Shown here in pieces: positions 1 through 10,729 of a stretch of 64,000 nucleotides of DNA. Made by a program: the position numbers and the translations under genes. Source of the stretch: Tetrapyrgos nigripes (lineage: Eukaryota > Basidiomycota > Agaricomycetes > Agaricales > Campanellaceae); contig JAACJM010000006.1 of NCBI GenBank assembly GCA_013368315.1, positions 1 through 64,000 of the forward strand. Reading direction: 5' to 3'. The notes beneath the pieces are model-generated. The model saw only the letters and a list, made by a program, of their open reading frames with translations. It was not told where the DNA came from and made no database searches. Within the stretch, counting starts at the first letter, position 1. Each line of letters begins with the position of its first letter.

Positions 1-576
1 GGTAGAGGGTTGACATGTTAGGTGTGGATACTAGGACCTCTCCAACATGATTGCCACATAAACCATCGAAGGATTTGAGAGCTATGGTTTGGTTAGCATT
101 GCACATCCAGGGGAAGTGATGGCAAAACATACGAGTTCCGGGCTTCGCAAACAGAGTGAGGATACTAGGATCTTTGATGAGGTCTTTCACCGAATACTTC
201 GAAGTGCTAGACATCTGTGAAGACAATTTCAGTGTTGTTCTGGCAAGATTAGATTGGTACTCTACCTACCGTGAAAGGACTGAGGATGGGTACAAGATGA
301 GCAGCAATAACAGAAAGATGAATAAAACTGCATACCTAAACTGTCGGCCAAGGGCAAGTCTGCGTTACAAGGATATTAACTCGAAGCGAATTCAAGTTAT
401 AATCAGGATAGCTGCGCGCAGCAGTCTACAGTCGGAGTTTTGAAGATGAGAGCTAGAGGAGAAAAGTCCAAAGGCGCGAATTGGGTCAGTTTGCCAGTTA
501 ACGCTACAGCCAAACAACAACAGACGCTTTCGGAGTTAGACGCGTTTCGGAGTTTGCAAAGTCTCCTCATACGCTC
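1..576. other. Left edge, no gene recognised
   Basis: Only short open frames occur on both strands and none resembles a family I know. I see no splice-consistent gene and no repeat structure here. It may hold the end of a gene lying to the left of the window. Confidence 0.4.
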
Positions 577-777
577 ATCTCTCATTCTCTCTTCCCGGAT
601 AGACTGCCATGAAACTCGTGTCGGGTAGTCTCAAGCATTATAGGTTCGCCCTAAATGCTCACTGTGCCAAGATCCGCTCTTAGCATGGCTCACATCAAGA
701 CCAAAATCGATGATTCCTCATCTCTCATCCTTCTTTCCCGGATAGACTGCCATGAAACTCGTGTCGGGTAGACTCAA
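577..777. repeat. Two direct copies of a ~57-bp segment
   Basis: A segment containing the run cttcccggatagactgccat occurs at about 577-634 and again at about 720-777. The second copy carries the start codon of the small gene at 752, so the first copy looks like a duplicated gene start that is now upstream sequence. Confidence 0.75.
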
Positions 778-1194
778 CCTGAATACTTTCTTTCATGGGA
801 AAGACATCACGATTTCCATCTGGACAGCTAGAATGCCCCGTTGGAGATTAGAAGAATCCGTCAATTTATTGGAGAACTATGTAGGTGAGTCCATTATACC
901 ACAGGTCCAGCCAGTTTTACTAAGTAACATTACAGAGTATCAAGTTCAAGGCTATCCACGCTCTCTCTCCCAAAGTCTAGTGGCAGTCGACTGGTTATGG
1001 GTCGTGACAAACAAGTCTGCAGGAGGAAGAGCAAAAACCCTGATTTACGATCCAGGTTTATCGAGTAAGTTCATTATATCATGCATACAGCTATTTCTCT
1101 GAGCTACATTACAGGGTATCAATATCACGATCAGCTACGCTTCCCAGGTCAAGACTGGTCACAATCTCTATCCACTCGCGTGCTCCCTGTTTAG
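752..1194 (+). CDS. Small unidentified three-exon gene
   Basis: Exons 752-884, 936-1064 and 1115-1194 join in frame to give 113 codons plus a TAG stop. Both introns are about 50 bp, with GTGAGT and GTAAGT donors and TTACAG acceptors. The start is the ATG at 752, inside a duplicated segment. The product begins MKLVSGRLNLNTFF and contains two related motifs beginning YQ at the starts of exons 2 and 3. I do not recognise the family. Exon 3 and its preceding intron are duplicated just downstream (1245-1430), so the last exon may have been copied. Precise intron phasing is the main support for a real gene. Confidence 0.5.
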
Positions 1195-1430
1195 ATGTTC
1201 TGAGCAACGGAAACCGTCAAACAATCAGAACACTCACTTTTTATCAAGTAAGTTCATTATATATATCATGCATACAGCCATTTCTCTGAGCTACATTACA
1301 GAGTATCAATATCACGATCAGCTACGCTCTCTATTCCCAGGTCAAGACCGGTCACAATCTCCATCCATTCGCATGCTCCCTGTTTAGATGGTCTGAGCAA
1401 CGGAAACGGTCAAACAATCAGAACACTCAC
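1065..1430. repeat. ~180-bp tandem duplication of an intron plus last exon
   Basis: Sequence from the donor at 1065 through the TAG at 1194 and about 50 bp beyond is repeated from about 1245. The second unit keeps the GTAAGT donor, the TTACAG acceptor and an in-frame version of the last exon ending in TAG, with scattered substitutions and a few extra bases. Confidence 0.8.
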
Positions 1431-2824
1431 TGGCAGAAGATTCTGCATGACAAAAAGAATGGATAACAACACACAAATTACCTGCCACCAGTAGAAGTCT
1501 TGCAGGAGTCTCCCCTGGCGTACTCCCTCCCTCTCTGGCGCAGGGGTCTCCCTCTCCCAGACTTGGAGAGCAGTCTGTCCCAAATTTTCCCCCGATCGAC
1601 CAATGATTATTATCGGTACACCCTCCATCTCTGTCGTCTGCTCCTAGCTTCAGGGACAATTATACTCCGTTTAGTCTGAAAGTCACTTACCGTTATGGAT
1701 TGTACCCAATCTTTACACCCAACCTGGATGATGTCATTGACCTCACCAGTCCTTCAGTCAAAAATGTAGACATCACCATGATCGCTTCCAGAGATCAGAG
1801 CTTTTCCTCCATCATGGAAGCCAACATTTCTTGAACGTCGTTCGTTGGTCGTCACAGCAAATGTCTTGAGTCTTTCTGCACCCGAAAGTTTGTAGAGAGC
1901 GACACCCTGTGACATATCGTCCAGAATATATGCATTGTCTTTGACGCTGATTGCAGCACCACCGCTTTTGAGCAGTTTCAGAAAGAAAGACATCGCTCTT
2001 TCAGATCACTTACATCACCATGCCGGTGGTCTTTGTCACAGTAATTTTCCCTCCTTCATCGAGTATATGTCTGTTCTCCAATGTGAGTCAGCTTGTAAGA
2101 ACGTCATGTCACATCTACTCACATTTCGCCCTCCTCTCTTCTGAAACTCCAGATTTCGGGACCATGGGCAGCTGTCTGTCTGAAACCGACCGCCTGGGGC
2201 CAGTGGTTCTTGATCCTTGTCGATTTTACTGTGGTCAGCCTCATCAATGGGTCGACTACGAATCTGTGAACGATCTCAGCCCGATGGACGACAGCCAGCT
2301 GGCTGGAGCTCGCGTCGAATGCGATGGCTGTTATTTCCTGCCCATTCTCTCCCCCTTCGAGATGGTTGCAGTACACCTCGGTGAACTAGGATCGCAAGTC
2401 GAGTCAATGCCCATTGCTCTCAGCAGAAGTTGCTGGCCTACCTCCTGTTCCTTTCGGCTGCGACGCCAGATGCATAAATATCCATCATCAGTCCCAAACG
2501 CCAGCCCATCATCGGTATCATCTGGTCTAATCATCCATGCTAAAGCAGTCGCAACTCCCCGGTTACCAGCCCCAGTTGGTGAGCCCAGTAGTTTCTTGTC
2601 TTGAAGTTTCCAGACAAGCGTCCCCTCTCGGCCTACATGCACCTGTAAGGCTTTCCTGCCCGAAAAGTTGTGCACTTACCTCCAGAGGCTACATGACTTC
2701 CCAGTGGATGGGCAGTCACGCACACTACTGCGCCCTGGTGCCCAGCCAGGAGTGCACGCAGCTTGTATTTCCTGTTCTTGCTTTTCGGTGTTTTGGAGTT
2801 GGTGGTGAAGGTGAAAGGTGTCAT
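1410..2824 (-). pseudogene. WD40-repeat protein with an in-frame TGA
   Basis: Six exons (2824-2680, 2632-2442, 2385-2123, 2070-2014, 1964-1691, 1637-1410) splice with consistent phase into 385 codons. Introns are 43-56 bp with GT-AG ends. WD40-type blades are visible: LLAGHQGAVVCVTAHPLG at the N-terminus, then LAFGTDDGYLCIW, ITAIAFDASSSQLAVV and ALISGSDHGDVYIFD. The last exon ends in a hydrophobic stretch (about 23 residues) suggesting a C-terminal membrane anchor, as in mushroom WD40-like proteins. An in-frame TGA at 1756-1754 follows the VYIFD blade where the family usually has Arg, so translation would stop after 288 codons although the downstream frame and splice sites stay perfect. This could be a recent nonsense mutation (CGA to TGA), an allele, or a sequencing error. 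Confidence 0.8.
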
Positions 2825-2944
2825 TGAGGAATTCGATAACCCATGACCTCTTTCTCTTGTATTTCAAACCCCATACTTCAAGACAGTTCTCTATCTTTAC
2901 TTCTCAGCTCATGACCAGGACAGTTTTCTCTATTGTTTTCTCAC

Positions 2945-3125
2945 GTGCGAAGGAATCAGAGAACAATAACAAGTGCACACCTTCGAATCCTACACGCAGT
3001 CTATCACATTTACTTCACATCTTCCTTATCGCAGCTACTTCACATCTTTCCTTCTACATTTCTCACATGCCGAGGAACTAGAGAACAATAACAAGTGCGC
3101 ACCTTCGAATTCTACACGTGGTCTA
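2945..3125. repeat. Direct repeat in the divergent upstream region
   Basis: A ~60-bp segment with agaacaataacaagtgc followed by cttcgaat occurs at about 2958-3010 and 3083-3125. It lies between the divergent starts of the WD40 gene (2824, minus) and the gene at 3225 (plus), so it may be shared promoter sequence. Confidence 0.65.
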
Positions 3126-3224
3126 TCACAGTTTCGCATCTTTCCATCTACACTCGCAGTACATCACGGTTATCTCACATCTTTCCTTCACTCCCTTTGC
3201 GCCGGCGCACAACAACACTTCACA

Positions 3225-3996
3225 ATGTCCTTCCCTTCTCCAAAGTTCTCCACACCTAGTTCCACATTCTCCCCAAGGACCGCTGCTTGTCCCAAAGTCA
3301 TTCCTCTATATGCTACGGTCATACCCAGACGTGCCGCTTGGTCCCTCTCAATCCATAGAGTCCTCCTGGAAAGGCCTCTATGTCACCCTTACACAACATT
3401 GAAACGTAAAGGGCCGAGCCCCATCCGCATCGTGTCTCCAACCTCCTCTGACAGCCCGCCATCACCCATGACGCCTCTGGATGATGAAGGAGCATTGACT
3501 GTCAATGAAGAAACGTCATCAGGTTCCTCTCAAGCAGAGGTCGTACGGATCCACCCTCCAGCCAACATGGAGCTCACGGTGAAAACAGCAGGGTGGGATG
3601 AGCATCAACAAAAAGAATATCGGGTAAGCACTCGTGCTCCAATTACCCTTCCGTAGTCGCTTATCTCTCATTCAGGGGATTGCCAGAGCAGCGATTAAAA
3701 AGTATCTTGACGCGACCTTGAACTTGAACAATCAAAACCAGCTCGCGAAGGAAAAGGCCAGGAACCATGTCAGTGCTGCATTTTGTACTGTTCAAGCTAT
3801 CATTGATGTCTTACAGATAGAGGATGCTATAGAGTTATTCAGAGATCAGCTGAAGACTATGAAGGATACAGAAGCAGCCAGGGTGAGGAAGACGGAGAAA
3901 GGGAAAGACAGGCAAGGAGACGAGGAGGTTTGTGGAAAAGACGGCGGTGCATCCCAGGGTAACGGGTGGCCTTCAAGAAAGAAGGGTTCTTCCTAA
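3225..3996 (+). CDS. Unidentified two-exon protein, 239 aa
   Basis: Exon 1 3225-3623 starts at an ATG (MSFPSPKFSTPSSTF) and ends at CGG|GTAAGC. The 52-bp intron ends TTCAG, and exon 2 3676-3996 continues in phase 0 to TAA. The N-terminal half is Ser/Pro/Thr-rich and probably disordered. The C-terminal half is predicted helical (GIARAAIKKYLDATLN, AAFCTVQAIIDVLQIEDAI) and ends in a basic, low-complexity tail. I do not recognise the family. It shares an upstream region with the WD40 gene. The splice fit and absence of stops favour a genuine gene. Confidence 0.55.
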
Positions 3997-3999
3997 TTT

Positions 4000-5450
4000 C
4001 GACTCCAACATTCCCTTTGACCAATAGTACTTATGCCTAATTGTCTATGATCGTGTTCTCTGGCTGGGCTTTTAAGCTTCGTGTAGTCCTTTTGGTGATC
4101 CTGAGCCAACATGACGCAATGCGTCAATTTCCACATCCGATGGTCCCGACGCATCGATAGCACTTGACTGCGTCTCTTGTTGTTATCTTCACACTAGTCG
4201 TCTGACTTTTCACGCTAGTCATCTGACTTATCTGAAGAACGAGAGGCAGCTGTTCTTATTGTTATCTTCATGCTAGTCACTGAGCACCCGTCACTCATTT
4301 TCTCAAAGAGGTACGACTTGTCGTATTCCTCTTCCCATATTCCTCCACCTTCTCCTGAACTCGCAGCGGGCTGTGCTTTAATCTTCCACTCGTTAACTTC
4401 ACAAAAATGACACGTACCACATACAATGTCAATGATGTATGTTTTTACTTTCATCGACAATACTCATGTCAACTGATTCGGTATAGGCATCCCATGTCTT
4501 TAATGTTGTTGCCGTCAGGATATCCACCACATCTTCGAAACATCTTGTCCGAGTCCCGACCGTCTCCTCACAGCCGCCCAGGTTGCATCAAGTCGAACAG
4601 ATGCCATTGCTTGAGCATCAATTAAAATCTTGGCCATTTCTTCAGCCGTATGTCCATGACACCGACGTGGTGTACCGAAAAACACGGTTTCGGTTATTCT
4701 TCAGACGACACAAACGCCTCCCTGTCAATCCAGCTCTTTTCGTTCACGGGGACATCATCATTATGCGAGTTGGCAAGAAGAATGCCCGGAACATTGTCAA
4801 TCTCCAGAAGGGAGATGCCAAAAAGGCTCAAGTCATCGCGAAGCGGTCAGTATCGTGCTTTTGCTTTTGAAAACAATACTTACATGCTGCTTCACAGCTT
4901 TGCTCCTCATCTCCAGTGGTTCCAGGAGTGTCGTGGGCGACAACTACCTCAGTTGCTTCAATTGTAGAGTTGAACGTACCGTACATTATCGATAATGAGG
5001 TTCTCATTCTAAAACATTGAACAATGTATGTGGTCACCTTGTGGACAGAACCAAATTCACACTTCTGGCTGGAATTGTGCGTCAACTCTCCCGGTGCCAA
5101 GTCGGAGAAATGACAGACGTGTATTCGTTATCGTCCCTTCACCTTGCTTCTAGGTTCTAGGGCTCAAACCTCGAGAACTGATTCCACATGCTCTCATTAC
5201 CGCTCTAGGGAATTTTGATCCTAAAAATGGAGGACATTTGGTGCTTTCGTCAGCCCTTTTTGTTCTCTAAGTCTCCAATTGTCTTCTTGCACCAAGTCAG
5301 GTGCGTAGCACATTTTCCGTGCTGAGAACCTACTTATAATAACCCCTCTCCGTGCAGTTATACCTCAATGGCCTGGTGCCCCAGCTGAAATCGACCACAG
5401 TCATTACCCCATTTCTTTTCAACCCTATTTTTCTACTTTAATAATGTTTT
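4000..5450. other. No firm gene; weak coding traces
   Basis: Open stretches on both strands are short. One plus-strand run at about 4655-4965 reads FVHGDIIIMRVGKKNARNI and then resumes as SFAPHLQWFQECRGRQL after a possible intron. The opposite strand also has open frames (5100-4828). I cannot decide the coding strand. It may be a remnant of a transposon-associated gene. Confidence 0.25.
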
Positions 5451-5453
5451 ATC

Positions 5454-7862
5454 ATGAACAATGATGGCCCCGCTGGCATTTCATCTTCTGGAGCAAAGGT
5501 ATGGGAATACAATTGTCTCCTGAAACTGAGAAATGATTTTTTTACCACACAGGAGCTCCCAGCTCTGCCTCCGGCTTCATCAAGATACAATGTTCTCTCA
5601 TACTTCATGGGACCAACAACATCTGATGAAAACAATCTGAATGAAACTCAGTCGTCCAACAGACAATCCATACCCTTATCCCGTAAACGCGGAGTCGAAG
5701 CCAATGATGACGAAGTTGGAGCTGACAGGAACATTGGGCCCCATGGAGAAAAATTTCGCGCTGGGGCAGGACTGACCCAAGAAGATTTCGACAGGGTGAG
5801 TGGTTACCAACTGCACATAGCCAGTGAATTACAATGTTCTTAGGAGCGCGCGGCAAAAGAAAAACTGGAGCTTGCCCTCAAAGAAGCCAACAACAATCTA
5901 TCTTTCCAAAGAAGCGAGATATCGAAGCTGAAGGAGCTTTTGCAGGATGAATCAATGCAGCGGGATGTGGACGATGAACTGGTACATGAAGCAGGTTGTT
6001 TCCTCTTGTTACTTTTTCTCTTTTTCTCATTTCTGTAGTACTAATAGGTCCTTTTTACAAGCAATCACAACTCCGAGAAGCACGACAACAGTACGAAATT
6101 CTTCAAGAGACCGCTTTGGGCTACCATAATCTGTATAGCCAGTCGGAAAAGGTCATATCAGAGTTGGTGAGCATTCACCGCAGCTCCAGTCTGTGAGACT
6201 GATTCTTAACTCGTATCAGCGGAGTCAATTTGCTGAAGATGTTCAAAAAGTCCGGCAAGACTTGGTGAGTGCCTCCTTAACTTTCTTAGACATAGCTCGA
6301 GACTGATCCTCAACTCATGTGACCTTGTAACAGTCCACTCAATTCGCCGCCGAAATGCAAAAAGCCCAGCGGGACTTGGTGAGTGCTTCTTTAGCCTGCT
6401 TGGATATCGTCAGCTACAAAAGGACAACGAGATACAAACACTCCGAGCCAAACCCAAACACTCAGCTCAATCGCCACCCTCGTCCCAATCTCAGCCATCT
6501 CAGAGTCGCGGCGACGATCGGGATGTAGACATGGATCGTCCTCAGGTTACTTCTACCCCTCCTCACCATTCGGGAACCGCTCCTGTCAGCAGATCAACCA
6601 CCTCTGATTCCGTCCCCGCTAGCGCTGCTCCGACCACTGGAGAGGCTGGGTTTGCAGCACTCTTTCAGGAGTTCACAGGCGATATCAAACAACTCCTACA
6701 AAACTCGCAGACTCCACCAGCCGCCGCGCAAGGGACACCCACGTCCGCAGCCAAACATCGTGGGAAGTGTGCAACGAAGCAAGGCAGCTATGGCCATAAA
6801 ATGGAGCTGAAGAAGACGACTTATGATACTTTGCCCCCAAAATCAGGAAACAGCTGAATGTATGTATATCTTGTTGTTGCCTGCCCAGACCTGACACTCA
6901 CTGTTGTAAGACTGATATCCTCGATGAGTTCAAGGAGCTTTGCAGGATCAAGACTGTTCACAGCGGCGATTATCAACCTGTCAACAAAGAAATCGCTCTC
7001 AGTCACCTTATCGGAACTCACGCTGGTCCCCAGGGTGCACTCCAGTATTCTCTCTACTTTGGCGAGAATTGGAAACAGATCCCATGGAACAAGATCGTTG
7101 TCTCAAACATCGCTGCGGCAGTATTTGGAGCGTTAGACGATGCGGGGAAGACAGTTGACTTGTCGTCAGAAGTAATGCAAGCTATCATTTGGAGTTTCGT
7201 GGTGCAGGTCCAGGGTGCATACAAGAGGTCTCTTCCTCGTGCAGACGAAAGCGAGGCAGAAGCTGATGCTCAAGTAAAAGAGTATAAAGACTACACAAAT
7301 GATAGGATGAGGGTTCGCTCCCGCAAGATACAGGTGAGTTTTCAGACAGTTTTCACTGCAGTCTGCTGAGTTTGCTTATCTTACTACGCAGAAACTCAAC
7401 AAGCGTCGTGAGCACGTCGAACAGCTCCTCGAGGTTAACGATCATCTGGAACATCGAATTGGGCAAGTTCTCCTTGATGACCTTGACGTTGACGGTCAAT
7501 CCTCCGAATATACAGATGATGAGAACCCAGCTGGATTTAAGGTTCTTATTCCAAAGTACAGGCACAAGGCTATCGGCCCCATTCTCTATAACATTGACGT
7601 GCAAGGTGTGGCTTCGTATGAGCGGTCGATGAAGCAAATTGGATTCCGCAAGCGCCTTCCTGCATCCAAGAAGCGCCGCTATACAGAGCAGGAGTCTACT
7701 AGCCAGATCGTGAAACGTTTACCTTGTTACTGCTACGATGATGCATTCTTCAACAAACTATCGGGTCCCGCCAAGGAAACTTTAGACATCTCAGACAAGC
7801 AATACCCTCAATTTGATCAGTGGGTTGCCTTGCATAGCGTTGGACTTGGAGGCAGGGTCTGA
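5454..7862 (+). CDS. Nine-exon coiled-coil protein of an expanded mushroom family, one frame break
   Basis: Exons 5454-5498, 5553-5795, 5844-5981, 6062-6166, 6220-6264, 6334-6378, 6414-6859, 6911-7333 and 7392-7862 give roughly 650 codons; the first six exon boundaries are all phase 0. Exons 3-7 encode a charged coiled coil (KEKLELALKEANNNL, SQFAEDVQKVRQDL), followed by a Ser/Pro-rich linker. The C-terminal region (DILDEFKELCRIK, PKYRHKAIGPILYNID, LPCYCYDDAFFNKL) resembles an unnamed family that is highly expanded in Agaricomycetes; this is my recollection, not a search. The frame of exon 7 breaks at the A-run 6839-6842: one extra A would join LPPK to IRKQLN and meet the next exon in phase. 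The intron 6379-6413 is only 35 bp, shorter than usual. Role unknown. Confidence 0.6.
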
Positions 7863-8159
7863 TAACGTTGAAGGCTGGTTCTGTCGGACAGGGACATAAG
7901 GTTACGATAATATGTATTATTATGTGACTTGTAGTTCTGAATTATGACTTGATTTTATCTCAATATCAAAGTGACAACGAAAGCTATTGCATGACGGGGT
8001 GCCCGCTGAGCTTCTCCTAGCATTGTCTATTATCTACAGGATTATCGACATCGGATACACTGGTATGATACAGTCTGAGTCTGCGTTATTGTTCTGCGTC
8101 ACGTGTGGGAAGGAGTAATCAACTTGCGTCAGGGTCTAATCTATTGTCTTGACTCCCAT
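7863..8159. other. 3' flank, nothing recognised
   Basis: AT-rich sequence after the stop of the coiled-coil gene; probably its 3' untranslated region followed by intergenic DNA. I see no gene or repeat. Confidence 0.4.
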
Positions 8160-9245
8160 CTTGAACTTCCTCTCGCTCTTTCTCTCTCTCCCCCACTCTA
8201 GCATTCGAATTCGTTTCGATGCTACAATATCTGAAGACGAATGTGTTTCGTCCTCTGGTGCAGATAGAATGCGCTTCTATCGCCACATCAGTCTTTTCTC
8301 ACGAAGGAAACACTGTTGTGTGAAGATCTGCAGTACAGTAGCAAGGTAGTTCTTTTCTCCTTCTCCTCCTCCTTTTCTTTCCAAGCTGACGCTTATACTC
8401 CAGGTTCCTCATTCCTTGGAAACCGGAACCAAGGAAAACTTTTCATGGATGATTTGTATCTTAAATATCAGGTGCGTTGACTTGTGACTGGGGGTGTTCT
8501 TCAATGCTGACACTTCTCATGATTCATATGATTTTTTAGACCACCTCCGATTGGGAAAACCATTTTTGTCCTTTTGACAGACAAGCCCAAGCAAGAGTGC
8601 ATGTTCACTTTTGCTGCATCTCATGCTCTGACTCGATAGATTTAGTAGTGCTCTCATTGCCCTCGTCAAGACCCCAAGCAGGAAGAGGACCATCTCACAA
8701 ATCAAACCATCTTGAACTTCCTCTCGCTCTTTCTCTCTCCCTCCCTCTCTGGCATTCGAATTCGTTTCGGTGCTACAATATCTGAAGACAAATGTGTTTT
8801 GTCCTCTGGTGCAGATAGATTGCGCTTCTATCGCCACATCGGTCTTTCTTCGCGAAGGAGACACCGTTGTGTGAAGATATGCAGTACAGTAGCAAGGTAG
8901 TTTTTTCTCCTCCTTTTCTTTCCAAGCTGATGCTTATACTCCAGGTTCCTCATTCCTTGGAAACCAGAACCAAGGAAAAACTTTCATGGATGATTTGTAT
9001 CTTAAATATCAGGTGCGTTGATTTGTGACTGGGAGCGTTCTTCAATGCTGACACTTCTCATGATTCATACAATTTTTTAGACCACCTCCGATTGGGAAAA
9101 CCATTTTGTCCTTTTGACAGACAAACCCAAGCAAGAGTGCATGTTCACTTTTGCTGCATCTCACGCTCTGACTCAATAGATTTAGTAGTGTTCTCATTGA
9201 CCTTGTCAAGACTTCAAGCAGGAAGAGGACCATCTCTCACAAATG
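8160..9245. repeat. ~550-bp tandem duplication
   Basis: Unit 1 (about 8160-8708) and unit 2 (about 8709-9245) both begin cttgaacttcctctcgctct and match along their length with scattered substitutions and small indels. Each unit contains intron-like signals (CAGGTGCGTTG; TTTTTAG before ACCACCTCCGATTGGG) and short open pieces such as HVHFCCIS, so a small spliced gene segment may have been duplicated. I could not assemble a convincing protein. Confidence 0.85.
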
Positions 9246-9387
9246 GAAGGCTAATCCAAGCCCCTCTAAATTGAAGGTTTTGGTCACTTTGGCCATGAGC
9301 AGGACCAGCTGAGTGACCAGCGGCTTGAAATGCTCAATCATTTCAAGGACCGTGGAAGGTCTCAGTGGGAGGTTTGGGAAGTGCATG

Positions 9388-9700
9388 GAAATTGATGGGT
9401 GGGCCAGCAGTTGTGAATATTTTAGCGGAAACCAGAGCTGCTGCTGATGCTCGTTGTGTAGCTGAGGGGAACAACGACGAGGTAACTAGAGCCCTCGGGG
9501 TTGCAATGGTGTTGGAGAGTGCTGTTCAAGTTGGACAGAGCATGCAAATTGATGGGTGGGCCAGCAGTTGTGAATATTTTAGTGGAAGCCAGAGCTGCTG
9601 CTGATGCTCATGGTGTAGCTGAGGGGAACAATGACGAGGTAACTAGAGTCCTCGGGGTTGCAATGGTGCTGGAGAGTGCTGTTCAAGTTGGACAGAATAT
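9388..9700. repeat. ~157-bp tandem duplication
   Basis: Two adjacent copies begin aattgatgggtgggccagca (about 9388 and 9546). Both are open in one frame each, reading ILAETRAAADARCVAEGNN and ILVEARAAADAHGVAEGNN, so the duplicated sequence was probably exonic. The unit length is not a multiple of three, so the two copies are in different frames. Confidence 0.8.
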
Positions 9701-10225
9701 CGTAGTGTTTTGATCCAATTTCTGTAGCTTTGAGTTGTAATAACGGGCCTCTCGGATTTGAAAATGGCACTCAAGGTAACCTCTATGGCAATTCAGGTGT
9801 GTTTTTATCCCTTGCCGGTAATCCTCTTGATTATACCATTATCTGCAGAACGCTTCAATTACGTTGCAGACCATGCTTTCGACTACAGCACGTATCCTGT
9901 TGCGAGATTTGTGGTTGAATTTGGGTGAGTGGAACATTTTGCTGGTGGCAAGTATCATTGTTAACGCTCCAGAAGGTCAAGGGCAAATGGAGGATGCAGT
10001 CAGAGTGTGGTTACCAACTCCTGGTACCTCCGATTCTAATCAGACCTTTGCGAGGCTGCTTGCTGAATCACTGAGATAAAAGGAGAGAAGAAAAGATAAG
10101 AAACGTACAGAGTCACAACTCACGCACTGACCGACTCATATGATGCCGACATCAACCAGTTACGAACTCCAATTGCACTCAATTTATTGGCCCATTTGTC
10201 ACATCACTACTACGGTATTCTTTCA

Positions 10226-10279
10226 CGTAGACGCGTCTCGCAGTGGACGCATTGGAGACGTGACCGCGTCAAGCCACTG
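10226..10279. repeat. Dispersed CpG-rich repeat, copy 1
   Basis: About 50 bp containing cgcgtcaagccactgacgca. A close direct copy occurs at 14657-14706, where it adjoins the truncated end of the TRS33 pseudogene. The repeat is rich in the self-complementary core tgacgc/gcgtca. Confidence 0.6.
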
Positions 10280-10729
10280 ACGCACCCGCAATCCCTCATC
10301 TTCTTCACCAAAGAGTTCTTCCTCGACGACGGCCACCTGCAATGCAGACCGTCACCGAAGACGAAGGGTCAGACCAATCCGTCTTCAGACCCCATTCCAT
10401 GGCCCCGACACCTCTTGCTGACCCAGTTCTCACTTCTGATGGCTACATGGGTTTGGAGCACGGGTGGCCTCAGAAACCAGGCCGAAGAATTTGGATATAC
10501 AGACAAGTGCGTTGCGTAGTGTGCAGGAGGTAGAATTGGACGGGGTAGAACATGGCAGTGAGATGGATAGCAGTCGAGGAACTTTTTATGGCAATCCCAA
10601 CCAGACGCTTCCCATTCACATCCTCACCCTAATACATTGCCTAAACCTGGTGCTCCCCTGGACGTCGCTTTACAGGGCTGAAGGAAAGGAGGTTTACATG
10701 CATTCTGCTATTCCGAGGGCTCGTTTGGT

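Larger units (their letters stand above)
9250..10725 (+). other. Coding traces of an unassembled gene
   Basis: Pieces look exonic but do not assemble: GHFGHEQDQLSDQRLEML (about 9280), RFNYVADHAFDYSTYP after a CTGCAG acceptor near 9848, and a short open frame at 10342-10533 starting MQTVTEDEGSDQSVF. They may be remnants of one or two genes disrupted by the tandem duplications. The remainder, including 10534-10725, shows nothing I can name. Confidence 0.25.
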
